DNA from: Cydia pomonella
Lineage: Eukaryota; Arthropoda; Insecta; Lepidoptera; Tortricidae
Direction of reading: 5' to 3'
Assembly (NCBI RefSeq): GCF_033807575.1
Contig: NC_084725.1
Span: 9,273,001-9,337,000 of the forward strand
DNA length: 64,000 nt
Positions 46,576 to 57,600 of the stretch are shown here, one piece after another. Every line of letters begins with the position of its first letter. Position 1 is the first letter of the stretch. The position numbers and the translations under genes were made by a program. Below the pieces are notes generated by a model. It was not told the origin of the DNA. It saw only the letters and a program-made list of their open reading frames with translations, and searched no databases.

Positions 46576-47231
46576 TATAATAAATTTATAACACTTATTT
46601 TTATTTCATTTAATATATCTGCACGATCAAGTTCCGGTTTTAGTTTTATAGCTAAAATAAAATCAGTTCTCAAAATGATATGTAAACACAGAGGCTTTTT
46701 ATTTACGATCGAATTTAATTTTTTTCTTCTTTATCAAAAACTTGTATTGGACCTTCATACATGTTGTAAACGCCCTATCGCAATCACCCTAAACTCCCAT
46801 TTTATATATATAGAAACTTAGACACGGTAGGTAAGTTATATTTTTTTTTTCAAATTATCAGTCTTAATCATACAAATACAATAGTTAAATGTGTTGCGGC
46901 TATGCGTGTAAGAGTAAAACGCAGTAATAATATTTAATATCCGAAAACAGCCGGAATGAAAACGTTAGTCCACTCAAAAGTTATATTAACGATTGTTAGG
47001 GTAAGCGTACCTATTGGCACCCTGCCAAGCCGCTTAAAATTCAAAACTACGTTGAATGAGGCAAGTTGTGCCAAACTGGCCTTACCAGTAACACCAGTTT
47101 GAGTGTGACATTACACTGTGTTGCATGCTGATACCGAGCGAGTGCCAAAATGCAGTTTTTGTCGTCATGGCATTTACTGGCAACTTTTCCGCCAATGAAT
47201 TGATGATAATGTTTTTTAACAATTAGTGTTA

Positions 47232-47456
47232 ACAATAAACTAATTCTACGGATTCCACTCACGTGTTTTAAGTCACTCGCGCGACATGTCTCAGCGCGCG
47301 CGCAGCGTGCGACGCGGCGCGGAGCAGTACGCGAATCACGGCCATGGTGAACGCTACTCGCACTGTTAGTGCTCGAGAAAGGAGACCTAGGCTCCCCGAA
47401 ACATGTCGCGCGAGTGACTAAAAACACGAGAGTGGAATCCGTAGAATTAGTTTAAT
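47232..47456. mobile_element. Foldback MITE with ~60-bp arms and CpG-rich core
   Basis: TAAACTAATTCTACGGATTC, CACTC, GTCACTCGCGCGACATGT on the left are mirrored by ACATGTCGCGCGAGTGAC and GGAATCCGTAGAATTAGTTTA on the right. The core is GCGCGCGCAGCGTGCGACGC. A half copy (GGAGACCTAAGC, CGAAACATATCGCGTGAGTG) lies at 13830-13880. Confidence 0.88.
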
Positions 47457-47724
47457 GTTGGTATGTCTCATGACAGTTTATATTCGATTAGTGTTAATTG
47501 TGTTTGTAAGCAAATAAATGATTATTAAATGAGGTTTTATCTAACTAACAATAAGCAGAGAATGTTATGTGTGTGTAAAGTATTAGATACCTCAAGTACG
47601 GCGCTCCTACATTGCCATTGCCATGTACAAACTAAATGGTTTAAAATATGTATCATATGTATGGGCTATTTTATTTAAAGTTATGCAATAGATTTTTTTA
47701 ATGAGAACATTTTTGTTATTTCTA

Positions 47725-47835
47725 CTCAAAATCATGAGTTTTCCGATCCATTTTCATAGACTTTGTATTTCTACTCAAAATCACGAGTTTATTCAATCCA
47801 TTTTCGTAGACAGTAACAAAATAGAAGGAACGAAA
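47725..47835. repeat. Two-copy tandem repeat of ~60 bp
   Basis: ATTTCTACTCAAAATCATGA ... CCATTTTCATAGAC and ATTTCTACTCAAAATCACGA ... CCATTTTCGTAGAC follow each other directly. Confidence 0.75.
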
Positions 47836-48103
47836 AATGAATGGAAATATTATGGCACTTTTTTCTCCTAGTAGGATGTTTACAGGTTTACATTTTAGTA
47901 AACGGAACTAATCGCATAAAAATATTCCACTAACGTCGACGTTTCGGCAATGTTACACACGGCAACGACACAGTTCCACATAACTCCAATCGTTCTTTGG
48001 TTACGTCCGGCGGGATGTTTGCGCGATACATTTACTAACAAAATGTAACTTTGAAGGCACTATTTAGTTCTATGCAAGAGCCAAGCACATCACCAGGTGG
48101 TTA

Positions 48104-48350
48104 TAAAAGTAAGGTCAGTGTGGATAAGACCGTCTATAAGAGACCGTCTACAAGCTCTTTCGTCGCATTGAACTCTTGCGTTTGTACACATACACCACTT
48201 ACACAAGGTCGATAGAACAGAAGGAGTGAAGCTCTTCGTTTCACTTAGCGACTTCTGTAGAGATCGTATATACGAGAGTTTTTGCCCTATAACGATATTC
48301 CCTGCAATACATGTAATAGCCGGTCTTTTCCACATTGATCTTAACAATTT
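48104..48350. mobile_element. Complete AAGGTCAGTGTGG-type MITE
   Basis: The left TAAGGTCAGTGTGGATAAGACCG is mirrored by the right CGGTCTTTTCCACATTGATCTTA. Inner blocks (CACTTACACAAGGTCGATAG, GTGAAGCTCTTCGTTTC) occur at 29700-29790 and 22380-22420. About 247 bp. Confidence 0.8.
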
Positions 48351-48886
48351 TTAGTTTTCAGATAATGAATCTGACGAAAAAAATTATTAAACTTTTTTTA
48401 AGTTTTTGTCATCATTCCCTGTCGATATTTTCATAAACGCGTGTGCTCATTTTTGATGTTGTGTTTTGACCCTATGTAAACACATACATGAAATGAATTA
48501 TGTATTTGACTTGCTTAGCTTTTTACAAAACCCTTGCATTAATATTTGAGGTCAAATGAGAAATAATCTATCTTTTTTTTATTATCTGGACGCTATCTTA
48601 GGATGGATAAAATAAAATTTAAATAGCATTTTTATAAGAAATCTGATAATGTAACATACTACCGCTTAAGGCGTAACATCCTCATACTAAGCATAGAGAA
48701 TGGGATACATTATTTTTTATCTGCAAAAAAACGCTATTATATCTACTAACTTCAATGATTATTGTATTTATCTACTGCGATTTGAAATAAACTATAGCTA
48801 TGAGTACATTTTCAACTAACTACGAAGCTAAGCTAAATGGCACGTCGGTCGCACAAACATCGCTCGCCTCGCTCTTTCGTTTACAG

Positions 48887-48943
48887 TTAGACAAAGACAT
48901 CCAATATCGAAATGCAGTGGAGGAACTTGGGACCAGAAAGTAG
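48887..48943 (+). other. Possible short terminal exon
   Basis: TTTCGTTTACAG is followed by 18 codons, L-D-K-D-I-Q-Y-R-N-A-V-E-E-L-G-T-R-K, then TAG, with AATAAA at 49059-49064. In phase with the first exon suggested at 46527. No homologue is known to me and it is very short, so chance is quite possible. Confidence 0.15.
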
Positions 48944-49339
48944 GTTGAACTTACCTATTGTCACCAATAACTTGTTTAAAAAATGAATGCGGAATAATCT
49001 TCAGAAGCTAGCGAAAATACTGTGATTTCTTGTATTTCTTTATTATTTTGAGGTGTGCAATAAAAATTATGTATGTTATGTTGTTTTAGATGCCAATAAA
49101 TGGGTATTTTACCCTACGAACTTTTTTTATTAAAAATAGAAATGAAATACGTCTTCCGCTTACGAAATTACTTTTGTCTTTGGATACGTCAACAGGATTA
49201 TCTCTTGTAATACTTTTATAGACAGGAAATCCGGTTTTCCTATTATACCTATAAATATTTAAAGACGTTTTCCATAAAACCTTTACTCAAAATTAAGATT
49301 TATTTTTACTGGGAATTAGGGAGTAGAAATACTATACAA

Positions 49340-49700
49340 TACTCATTTTTGTAACACCCCGAGCCTGGCGCCGACTGACATTAGTTAAAACAAATATATG
49401 GCAGATGGCGTCAGCGTCGTCCTTGCGCGCTCCGAACGTGCTATTGCCCTCAGGTAAGTTATCAAAGGGCCTACCACGAAAAACTAAAATCGAAATTTCG
49501 TTCCATACTCGTGCGATGAGAGGTAGATAACGCGATTTTCGTTTTTCTTTCTGCTCCACCAAGTTACTCCACGCATTTCGCACTAAAGCCATATCCTACC
49601 TAATACGTAATATTTCACTAACACCCACAACACCGCCGTATGCAGGCCCGGAACGAACCTGCGACTTTCATTCGCTGACCTGGCAGTTTTACTACAATGT
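49340..49700 (-). mobile_element. Old interspersed repeat, possible SINE head
   Basis: The reverse complement has GGTTCGTTCCGGGCC (one change from a B box) about 25 nt after TGCCAGGTCAGCG (weak A box), and an 86-codon frame (RVWNEISILVFRGRPFDNLP) at 49332-49592 of unknown origin. Uncertain. Confidence 0.3.
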
Positions 49701-50095
49701 TGGCTATTTGCCATTCGAAATTATAACATGTATCGTTAGTATGATGTTATTTCGAATGCCGAAGTGGAAAAGCAGATTAGAAAAATGGTACTGTGCATCT
49801 CTCATTAATTGCAGCTATTTTTCTTTCGCTTGCAGTCGTTATCAGATATATTGGATCAGACACGGTGCTCAAAAATATCTGAATAACCACTTTAACGCCT
49901 TTACAATAGAGGCGTGTTCAGATATTTGTAAGCGCGTTAGCCGCTCCGATATAACTGGTGGAGATTGTACACGTAAAAAAGAAAATACCTGTATTTATTC
50001 TATTGTCTATAATAATAATAACATTTACTCATTGTTTCTACCTGATCTCGTTTTTAAATTATTCTTTTTTTTATTTAATAGTAAAACTGCCAAGA
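49682..50095. mobile_element. TIR element, TGGCAGTTTTACTA ends
   Basis: CTGGCAGTTTTACTACAATG at 49681 is mirrored by TTTAATAGTAAAACTGCCAAG at 50075-50095. Inside are two more hairpins: ATTCGAAATTATAACAT / ATGTTATTTCGAAT (49715-49760) and AAATATCTGAA / TTCAGATATTT (49871-49928). A 160-codon frame spans it (49708-50190) but looks like no known protein. Confidence 0.6.
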
Positions 50096-50195
50096 CCAAC
50101 GTAACCCAATATACAATCTTCTTAATTGACAAACCACTAAAAAGCAGTCTTCATATGTATAATAGTTACAATACACTAGCATTACAATAAAAAAT

Positions 50196-51735
50196 ACTGG
50201 ACCATAAACTTGATTTAATAGGAATAAGAAATTCACACTCCGATTCATAGAAAAAAATACTACTATCTATTTCCATACTTTTACATTGGGTAATGATTAT
50301 TCGTCCTAAAATCATGTATAGTGTAAACATTTCAGGACGACTGAATTGTTTAAAAAATAAACTATTGCACTGAATCTAACGCTGATATGGCGTGTCTAAA
50401 AATATCTCTATTGCAGGTATCAATAATGGCTTGAAAAACTCTGTTTTCAATATACACGTTACATAGTATCACACAAACCCGAGTCTAAAATAAAAATAAC
50501 AGCAGTGCAAAATTGATTCTTCAGTCTATGTGCGAAGGTTTCTTTTACAGTGTACACGACAAAATCTGTAACTAAAAATGCAACGCAAAGTATAGCACTC
50601 TGCCTGCGTTTAGTTTTTGCCAAATATGATTGTCTCCTTCCTTCTTACATGGATAGAAAAGAACACAAATATGTGACAATACTGGCGGCCACTAACTGGC
50701 CCGAACCTACAATGGCACCCGCGTGCGTGCGGCCGCTGCGTGCGCCATCTAGCGGAGGCCTTAAGGATTAGTAACACGGCTGAGACGAAAATCGTCTCAT
50801 TCTCAGAGGACATTCAACTGAAGGTGCCATTATAGGATTGGGTTGACATAATTATCCAATTTTCGACAAGTTTGTGTGACAACATGTAACCTAAATTATT
50901 AAATTACTGTTTAATAGCGGTTTGTAACCAAATGAGCTTTTCTAGGGCGTCGTCGCATAATCATAATATTATAATTACTCGATATGCTAAGCTAACCTTT
51001 GGCGCTCTCCGGGAACTGAACCTGTGAGTTATTTTGTCTTACGTCGGTTTTCAGGAGCTGTGGACCTCGTGAACCCCCATGGCTCTACCATTTCGAAAAT
51101 TTGACTTTTGGCCTAAAAAAGCTAAAAAATACCATTTTTTTACCAGGAGCCATCTGTATTAAAACGTTACAAAACATATCAATTAAAAATGACATTCTTT
51201 TTGCAATATTGTATATTACAATATTGTCTAAACGCATGTACAACTTGTCAGTCAGTAAGAACCAGGAAAACTATACTCATCCCTTTCTTTTGGGTGCTAG
51301 TACTAGCGTGAGAGAGAAAGACATGGTTCTCCCTGTTGAAATGAGACAGTCCTGGGCCAAACCATACTTTTAATTTTTATAACAATTGAATAACTTCCGA
51401 AAGACATACAAACTTGAACATAGAATGAATTAACATTATTGTTAGCTTTACACTAACTAGGATTCATAGAAAGTTTTAAATATTATATAAAATATAAAGG
51501 TAATATTCCCGGAAAAGCGACCAAAGTTACCTACGCATGAGAAACTATTCAGAAAAAATTGCTAGAAAAATTATTTATCCCTTATAACGCACACAACCAC
51601 ATCTTATTTCATAAGAGTCAAGCCTTAGAGAGAATTTACTAAATTATTGTGTCATACTCTTGAGCCTTCTATGGTTTTACATTAGGATCTTAAAACTGGA
51701 AGTTCTGTAGAACGAATATATAGTGTTTTTCTTTG
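50196..51735. other. Unassigned intergenic sequence
   Basis: AT-rich, no recognisable gene. A GC-richer patch at 50680-50770 contains GCGTGCGTGCGGCCGCTGCG without coding support. Confidence 0.45.
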
Positions 51736-51740
51736 AAGGA

Positions 51741-51937
51741 TTTAAAAACTGGAGTCGCCTTAAAGAGCTTACCCCTTTGTCGTAAACCTCTGCCAATGGT
51801 CATATGTATTGTATGGACTGACGTTTATCTGTTATGTTACGTACAAATAGCCATACATTTGACGTGCCCCTTCCCGGCAAAAATCGGCAGACTGTTTTGT
51901 ACAGAAAATTACAGACAAGGCGTCTCCAGTTGTTAAA
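51741..51937 (+). mobile_element. Complete MITE, TTTAAAAACTGGAGTCGCCTT ends
   Basis: AACTGGAGTCGCCTTAAAGAG on the left is mirrored by AAGGCGTCTCCAGTTGTTAAA on the right. Half copies at 963-1054 and 37105-37206 show the family is dispersed. Confidence 0.85.
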
Positions 51938-52410
51938 TCCTCCAAGTGTTTTTCATTAACCTTAGAGTGGTTCGATGTTTCTCTTCAAACATTTTAATTC
52001 GAACCCTCTTTTGAAATAGGTGCGCTTTTGCTTAACGCATGCCAGCAAAAATGTCGCCACTGCTATAGGGTTAACGAATACTTTGTCATACTGTTCGTTT
52101 TTTTACCAGTTACGAAATATAGGCTATTTTCGTAGGTGGGTTACATATACAATGAGTAGCTTTCGTAAAAAAACATCTAATTTTAAAATAAACTATTTTA
52201 CAAACCCGCCTTCTAATTAAACTTGCATATTTTTGAACCACAGAAATCCAGTCTTAAAACACTAACATGCATACATCCACATTCTATGTAGGGGTCTAAT
52301 AGTGTAGAACAGAAAACCGGTTTTTAAACTAATTGGTCAGTATTACCAACTTAGCTGCCTATAAGAATACTATTAAGACATCGATTCTATACAGTCAAAA
52401 AAAAACACTA

Positions 52411-52484
52411 AATTATGAACTCTGTTGCGTGTGAACTTGTCTCAAAGTGAGTTTAATTCTCAACGCGACAGAGTTCAGAATTGA
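52411..52484. repeat. Short foldback, AATTATGAACTCTGTTGCG arms
   Basis: AATTATGAACTCTGTTGCG is mirrored by CGCGACAGAGTTCAGAATT, with a loop of about 35 nt. Nothing else was recognised in 51938-52775. Confidence 0.7.
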
Positions 52485-52775
52485 ATGTCTCGTCAAATCG
52501 ACTCGGAAGGTACATATACCATTTATACATTCCTTTAAGATATACAATACACGGTACTATACATAATGTAACGCTATGTACGTACGGGCGCGATGCGCTG
52601 AGTATTCACTTGCTAATGTCCGATGCTGAGTTTTCACTGGACGACCTGCGGAAGAAATTATAGAATTGAGAGAAGAAATAAAACACGAAGTCGTGATAAA
52701 TATAAAAAGCATGAGTGAGATGTAAAGATTTATTTTTATGTTTATATCAAAGCTCAGTGGCATGGCATTGCACCA

Positions 52776-53681
52776 ATGTTTATGAAAAACTTTAGAAGTA
52801 CTTCAACAATGGTGAGTTGACATGTCAGAATGTACCCAACAGATGTTTATGAAATACTTTAGAAGTACTTCAACAATGGTGAGTTGACATGTCAGAATGT
52901 ACCCAACAGATGTTTATGAAATACTTTAGAAGTACTTCAACAATGGTGAGTTGACATGTCAGAATGTACCCAACAGATGTTTATGAAATACTTTAGAAGT
53001 ACTTCAACAATGGTGAGTTGACATGTCAGAATGTACCCAACAGATGTTTATGAAATACTTTACAAGTACTTCAACAATGATGAGTTGACATGTCAGAATG
53101 TACCCAACAGATGTTTATGAAATACTTTAGAAGTACTTCAACAATGGTGAGTTGACATGTCAGAATGTACCCAACAGATGTTTATGAAATACTTTAGAAG
53201 TACTTCAACAATGGTGAGTTGACATGTCAGAATGTACCCAGCAGATGTTTATGAAATACTTTAGAAGTACTCCAACAATGGTGAGTTGACATGTCAGAAT
53301 GTACCCAACAGATGTTTATGAAATACTTTAGAAGTACTTCAACAATGGTGAGTTGACATGTCAGAATGTACCCAACAGATGTTTATGAAATACTTTAGAA
53401 GTACTTCAACAATGGCGAGTTGACATGTCAGAATGTACCCAACAGATGTTTATGAAATACTTTAGAAGTACTTCAACAATGGTGAGTTGACATGTCAGAA
53501 TGTACCCAACAGATGTTTATGAAATACTTTAGAAGTATTTCAACAATGGTGAGTTGACATGTCAGAATGTACCCAACAGATGTTTATGAAATATTTTAGA
53601 AGTACTTCAACAATGGTGAGTTGACATGTCAGAATGTACCCAACAGATGTTTATGAAATACTTTAGAAGTACTTCAACAAT
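52776..53681. repeat. 67-bp satellite, ~13.5 units, very homogeneous
   Basis: The period is exactly 67 bp (for example 52843, 52910, 52977). Each unit contains ATGTTTATGAAATACTTTAG, GAAGTACTTC and TTGACATGTCAGAATGTACC. Only about one change per unit or fewer is seen, so expansion or homogenisation was recent. Two perfect 10-bp palindromes per unit are GAAGTACTTC and TGACATGTCA. No spacers, so not a CRISPR. Confidence 0.97.
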
Positions 53682-53908
53682 CCATGAAAAGGTTCCCAAA
53701 TTCCCATGAGCAGAGCCCGTACTTTTCATGCCGTTCACGCAAAAATGACGTAATTGAATATGCAGAGTTTTTTTTTTTTTTCAATACTACAAATTTTGAT
53801 AATTTACTTATGACGGGTATCAAAATAAATACTTGTTACGAGAATAAAAGCTTGTTACGCTGTTAAAAATCAAAAATATGTATTATTTAATAAATTAATA
53901 ATCTATTA

Positions 53909-53914
53909 TTTATT
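53909..53914 (-). promoter_or_regulatory. Candidate polyadenylation signal for Ptp99A
   Basis: The complement reads AATAAA, about 415 nt past the Ptp99A stop codon. No closer AATAAA was seen on the - strand. The implied 3' UTR (54329 to about 53890) contains two copies of a short direct repeat around TCTGCCATCTTGTGG. Position only; no transcript evidence. Confidence 0.4.
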
Positions 53915-53987
53915 TGAGTGACAATAAGATGAGAGTCAGTTAGACGTTTCTGTACTGATTGTCAAGTATAGGGGCCGTGCGCGTTGG

Positions 53988-54115
53988 AGGGTCTGCCATC
54001 TTGTGGTCTGAATCGGAACAATAAACATTTACATTTACACGTCAGGTGTTTTCTTGTGGATAGATTCTGCCATCTTGTGGGCTACATCGGAACAATAAGC
54101 ATCACATTTACGCCT
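53988..54115. repeat. Short direct repeat in the Ptp99A 3' UTR
   Basis: TCTGCCATCTTGTGG, then ATCGGAACAATAA and CATTTAC occur at about 53991 and again at 54067, an 80-bp offset. Confidence 0.7.
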
Positions 54116-54329
54116 CGCGCCAAAAATCTGACGGCTCCTGTGCTGCCTCCTACAGTTCATGCACGCTCACTATATGTATCACTTACCTAAAGAGGTTGAT
54201 AAATGATTAATTATTATGAAAATACTAATTGGAATCATACTCTATGTAGAGTGACGTCATTTTTCTGTCAACGGCATGAAAGGTACGGGCCCTGCCCATG
54301 AGTCAGAATGACAATATAAAGTACCTGGC

Positions 54330-54609
54330 TCAGCTGTTCGCCACATCGTAAGCGGCCAGCGCACAATACTGCTTGAGCAGCGCGCGCAGCGAGTGCGGCG
54401 GCGGGCCGGCGGGCTGCGCGGCGCGCGCGTGCGCGGCCAGCGCGGCGCAGCAGTACACGTCGGCGCCGGCGTCGGCCGCGGGTCGGAGCGGCGCGTCGGA
54501 CCGCGCGTCGGACCGCGCGTCGGACCGCGCGCCGGACCGCGCGCCGGACCGCGCGCCGCCGCACGCCGCGCTCAGCGTGCAGAACGACATGGCCTTCCAG
54601 GAACCGAAT
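54330..54609 (-). CDS. Ptp99A: Ptp99A exon H: last coding exon, degenerate D2 P-loop, stop
   Basis: 1 nt plus 93 codons including TGA (54330-54332). The acceptor is CCGCTCCCCAG|A, which completes AAA (Lys), so the junction reads [20 protein letters not shown]. That replaces the HCSAGxGRTG loop of an active phosphatase, so D2 cannot form the cysteinyl-phosphate. Then comes an in-frame 12-bp repeat encoding A-R-S-G/D, then [17 protein letters not shown] and [19 protein letters not shown] at the C-terminus, corresponding to the last D2 helices. There is no long glutamine-rich tail like the one I recall in the fly protein. Confidence 0.85.
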
Positions 54610-57600
54610 CTGGGGAGCGGTGGACGTTTAAAACTATGCATATGAGGCGAATAATAATAACACAAGTTACTCCTCGTATGCTGCCTGTCAAATTTGATAA
54701 TTAAAACAGTTGACATTTAAAACGATAGATTTAAATTCCCACGCACGGATCCGTGTCTAAGCATACGAGGGGTTAAGTTAAGGTGGTCCAAAAAACATTT
54801 TTTTTTTATGTTACTACTCCACAAGGTTCTTTTTAGTCAAAAAAGTATAAAAATTATATAACCTAAATTTGAGAACAATCACATAATTTAGAGGTCGCTC
54901 AGAATAGCGCAATTCTGCCATACTAAAATGTATGAAATGACGTTGACCATAGAAAAAAATCTTACCTAGAGGCGATTTAATGGTTTTACAAAAATTTTCC
55001 CTATTTAGTTACAACTAAATAAACGTGTTTTTTATTTATTGTATGAAATATCAAATTCTTAAGCAATGTTGAGCGACCAGTAAATTATTAGATTTATGAA
55101 TAAATGAGTCAAAATTTGACACATACACTACTACTTCATAATAGAACAACGGGAACCATGTGGAGAAAAGATTGCAAATATAAATATTTATACCATACAA
55201 ACGTGGACCACCCTAAAACACATGCTGTTCAGGAAATTGGCTAATCGTAAGTCTTTCCCTAATTAAAAGTGTGTAGTACCTGCTATTCCTAGTACTACTC
55301 GTACCTACTTTAAATGTAGAAAGGTAAAGGACTATGGGCAACTTTATATGAAGCCTGGTCTAAAAACCAACCGAAATGAGAGTTAGGTCCTTAGTAGGTT
55401 AGGTATATCTATGTATATCATTTAGTTCTATGGACATCAAACGGAATTCCATCGCAGCACTGAGATATTTCTATAGAGTCCAAGTAAGTAAATTAATTGC
55501 TGCAATGTAGATGTTCGCCGCACTCGACTCGATTCTATTGCCTAGGTAATAAAGGTGATGCTATCAGTTTTGAAATGGAATTCCGCTTGGTGCCGATAGA
55601 ACGAAATGAAGTACATAGAAATACCTATCTAAGGATCTAATTTTCAACTCCATTGGTTTTTGGACCATTTTAACGCATAGTCTTTTCTCATGACATATGA
55701 AATTTTATTACTTTCTCCAGACTAATGATAGATAGATAGATAGATTTTATTTGGTATTAATCATACACTGTCACATTATGTACAATTTAGGCATAATTAA
55801 TTACAAAATTATTATAAATTAAAATACAATGTCAATTAATTATTCCAATTCACGTAAATATTTTACACAGTGGTTATCATACACAGTGGTTCAACGACAG
55901 TGTCGGCCTATCGTGGATTAAAACGATACAAATTAGAAAATGAAATCAAGACTCTCGGAGTGAGATGAAAGAACTAAAAACCTGCAGTGAGTATTCTCTC
56001 GACTTCTCAATCAAATCAATATACACTATTGCACAGCTCTAAATTAATTAAACATAATGCAGAATCTAACCTTATCCCACAAATACTTGACTAAATTCAT
56101 TAATCTGAATAACATGAAGAAACGTATGTAATATAAACATATACCTCTGTATATGTATATATTATACGCAAAAAATATTCTATGAAGACTAATTAGCACA
56201 TTGTCGATTGTAGATAGGTTATTACAAATTTTTTACGGCATTCCCGCCTTATCCGACAATAACTACATTTTTGATTGTATCGTACACAAATACTTACTTG
56301 TCGACCACAACCACCGGCCCATTCTTGTACTCCATCTGGCACCCAGCAACGAACTCGATCAACGCGAACGAGTCCCTATACGGCGCTATAAGCCTATCCA
56401 CCGCCTCTTCCCTCTCGCTCTCACTGACAGCGTCCCGCACTGCTCTAACAAACTCATTCTCCTCCGGTTTCCCCTGTGTATACTCTGTGGTGTCACCATC
56501 TAGCCAGCCAGAGCATTGTATAAACTTAACACTTAATTGGTAGTCGTCTTGTAACGAATGCACACTAACGTTAGTTACTTCTATTATTCGGTCTGAAGGC
56601 GTATTTTCTGGAACGCTTTCCACCTTTTCAAACCTGTAACATGGCCGTCTTAGTTCTGCCTCTTCTTCGACAGTTAGAGATGGCGCTACAGGGGGAGGGG
56701 GAGGGGCTACATCTGGAGGGGAGCCGGCGGTTCGTGATCCCCAATCGGGGAATTTAAACTTCGTAGGGGAGCTTAACTTGAAGTTTTTAAGCGACATTTT
56801 CGAAGGACTTCTAGGGGATTTGGGGCCGGATTTCTTTTCCGAAAACGATGAGAATAGGTCGCCATTTGCTATAGATTTCCGGGCGGATAAGTCTCTGTTT
56901 CCGGTGCTGAGTCTTTCGAGTCTGAGTTCCGTTCTGTCGAAGCGGTAGGCGGGTTCGACGTCTGATACTGGGGAGCTGTTTTCTGGTATTAGTCTTTCAT
57001 CGTCAGCACAGTCTGATTCCTGCCGTCGGTAACCATTAGTTTCCGGTTCGACGGGTGTTTCCGTGGGCGTCGGTTTCCGGCTAGTTTTCCTATGAGCCAC
57101 GTAGGTATCCTTAGAAACGAAGCTCGCTCTGAAGTTGGCGACGAACAGTTCCTTTTCGTCTTCGGTGGGCCAGAACGTTTCGCATTCCTGCAATAAAAAA
57201 GCCACGTATAAATCGACATATAACCTTTGACGAGTGTCATTCAATGCTTGATAATCTAGTAGAAAAGCATCGTATATATTCTTACTCCCAAACTATGACA
57301 CAAGAGTAAAGAATAGGCGAATGTACATGGAAATCATTTTTGAGGTTTTCATGGATGCAATTAAACGCGCATGGAAGTACGGTGTTTGCCTTCGATTTAG
57401 TTTAATTTTTGGAGGCTATACGATTAGGTGAAACGACATTTCGTATTCATCTTTGTCACACGGTAGTAGACAGAAAGAGACAGTTACCGGGTCGGCCGGC
57501 GAGTGCAGCAGCAGCACGAGCTGCGCCGTGTGGTCCCACAGCAGGCGCCACAGCTCGGGCGCGGCGGCGGGCGGCGGGTGCGGCGTGACGGCGAACTCGC

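Noticed and set aside
49708..50190. 160-codon frame
   Set aside because: Covers a TIR element with several hairpins and no recognisable domain.
52776..53681. CRISPR-like array
   Set aside because: Repeats are contiguous, with no unique spacers, in animal DNA.
54268..54704. Arg/Ala-rich alternative frames over the last Ptp99A exon
   Set aside because: GC-rich shadow frames; only the frame continuing exon G in phase has PTP features.
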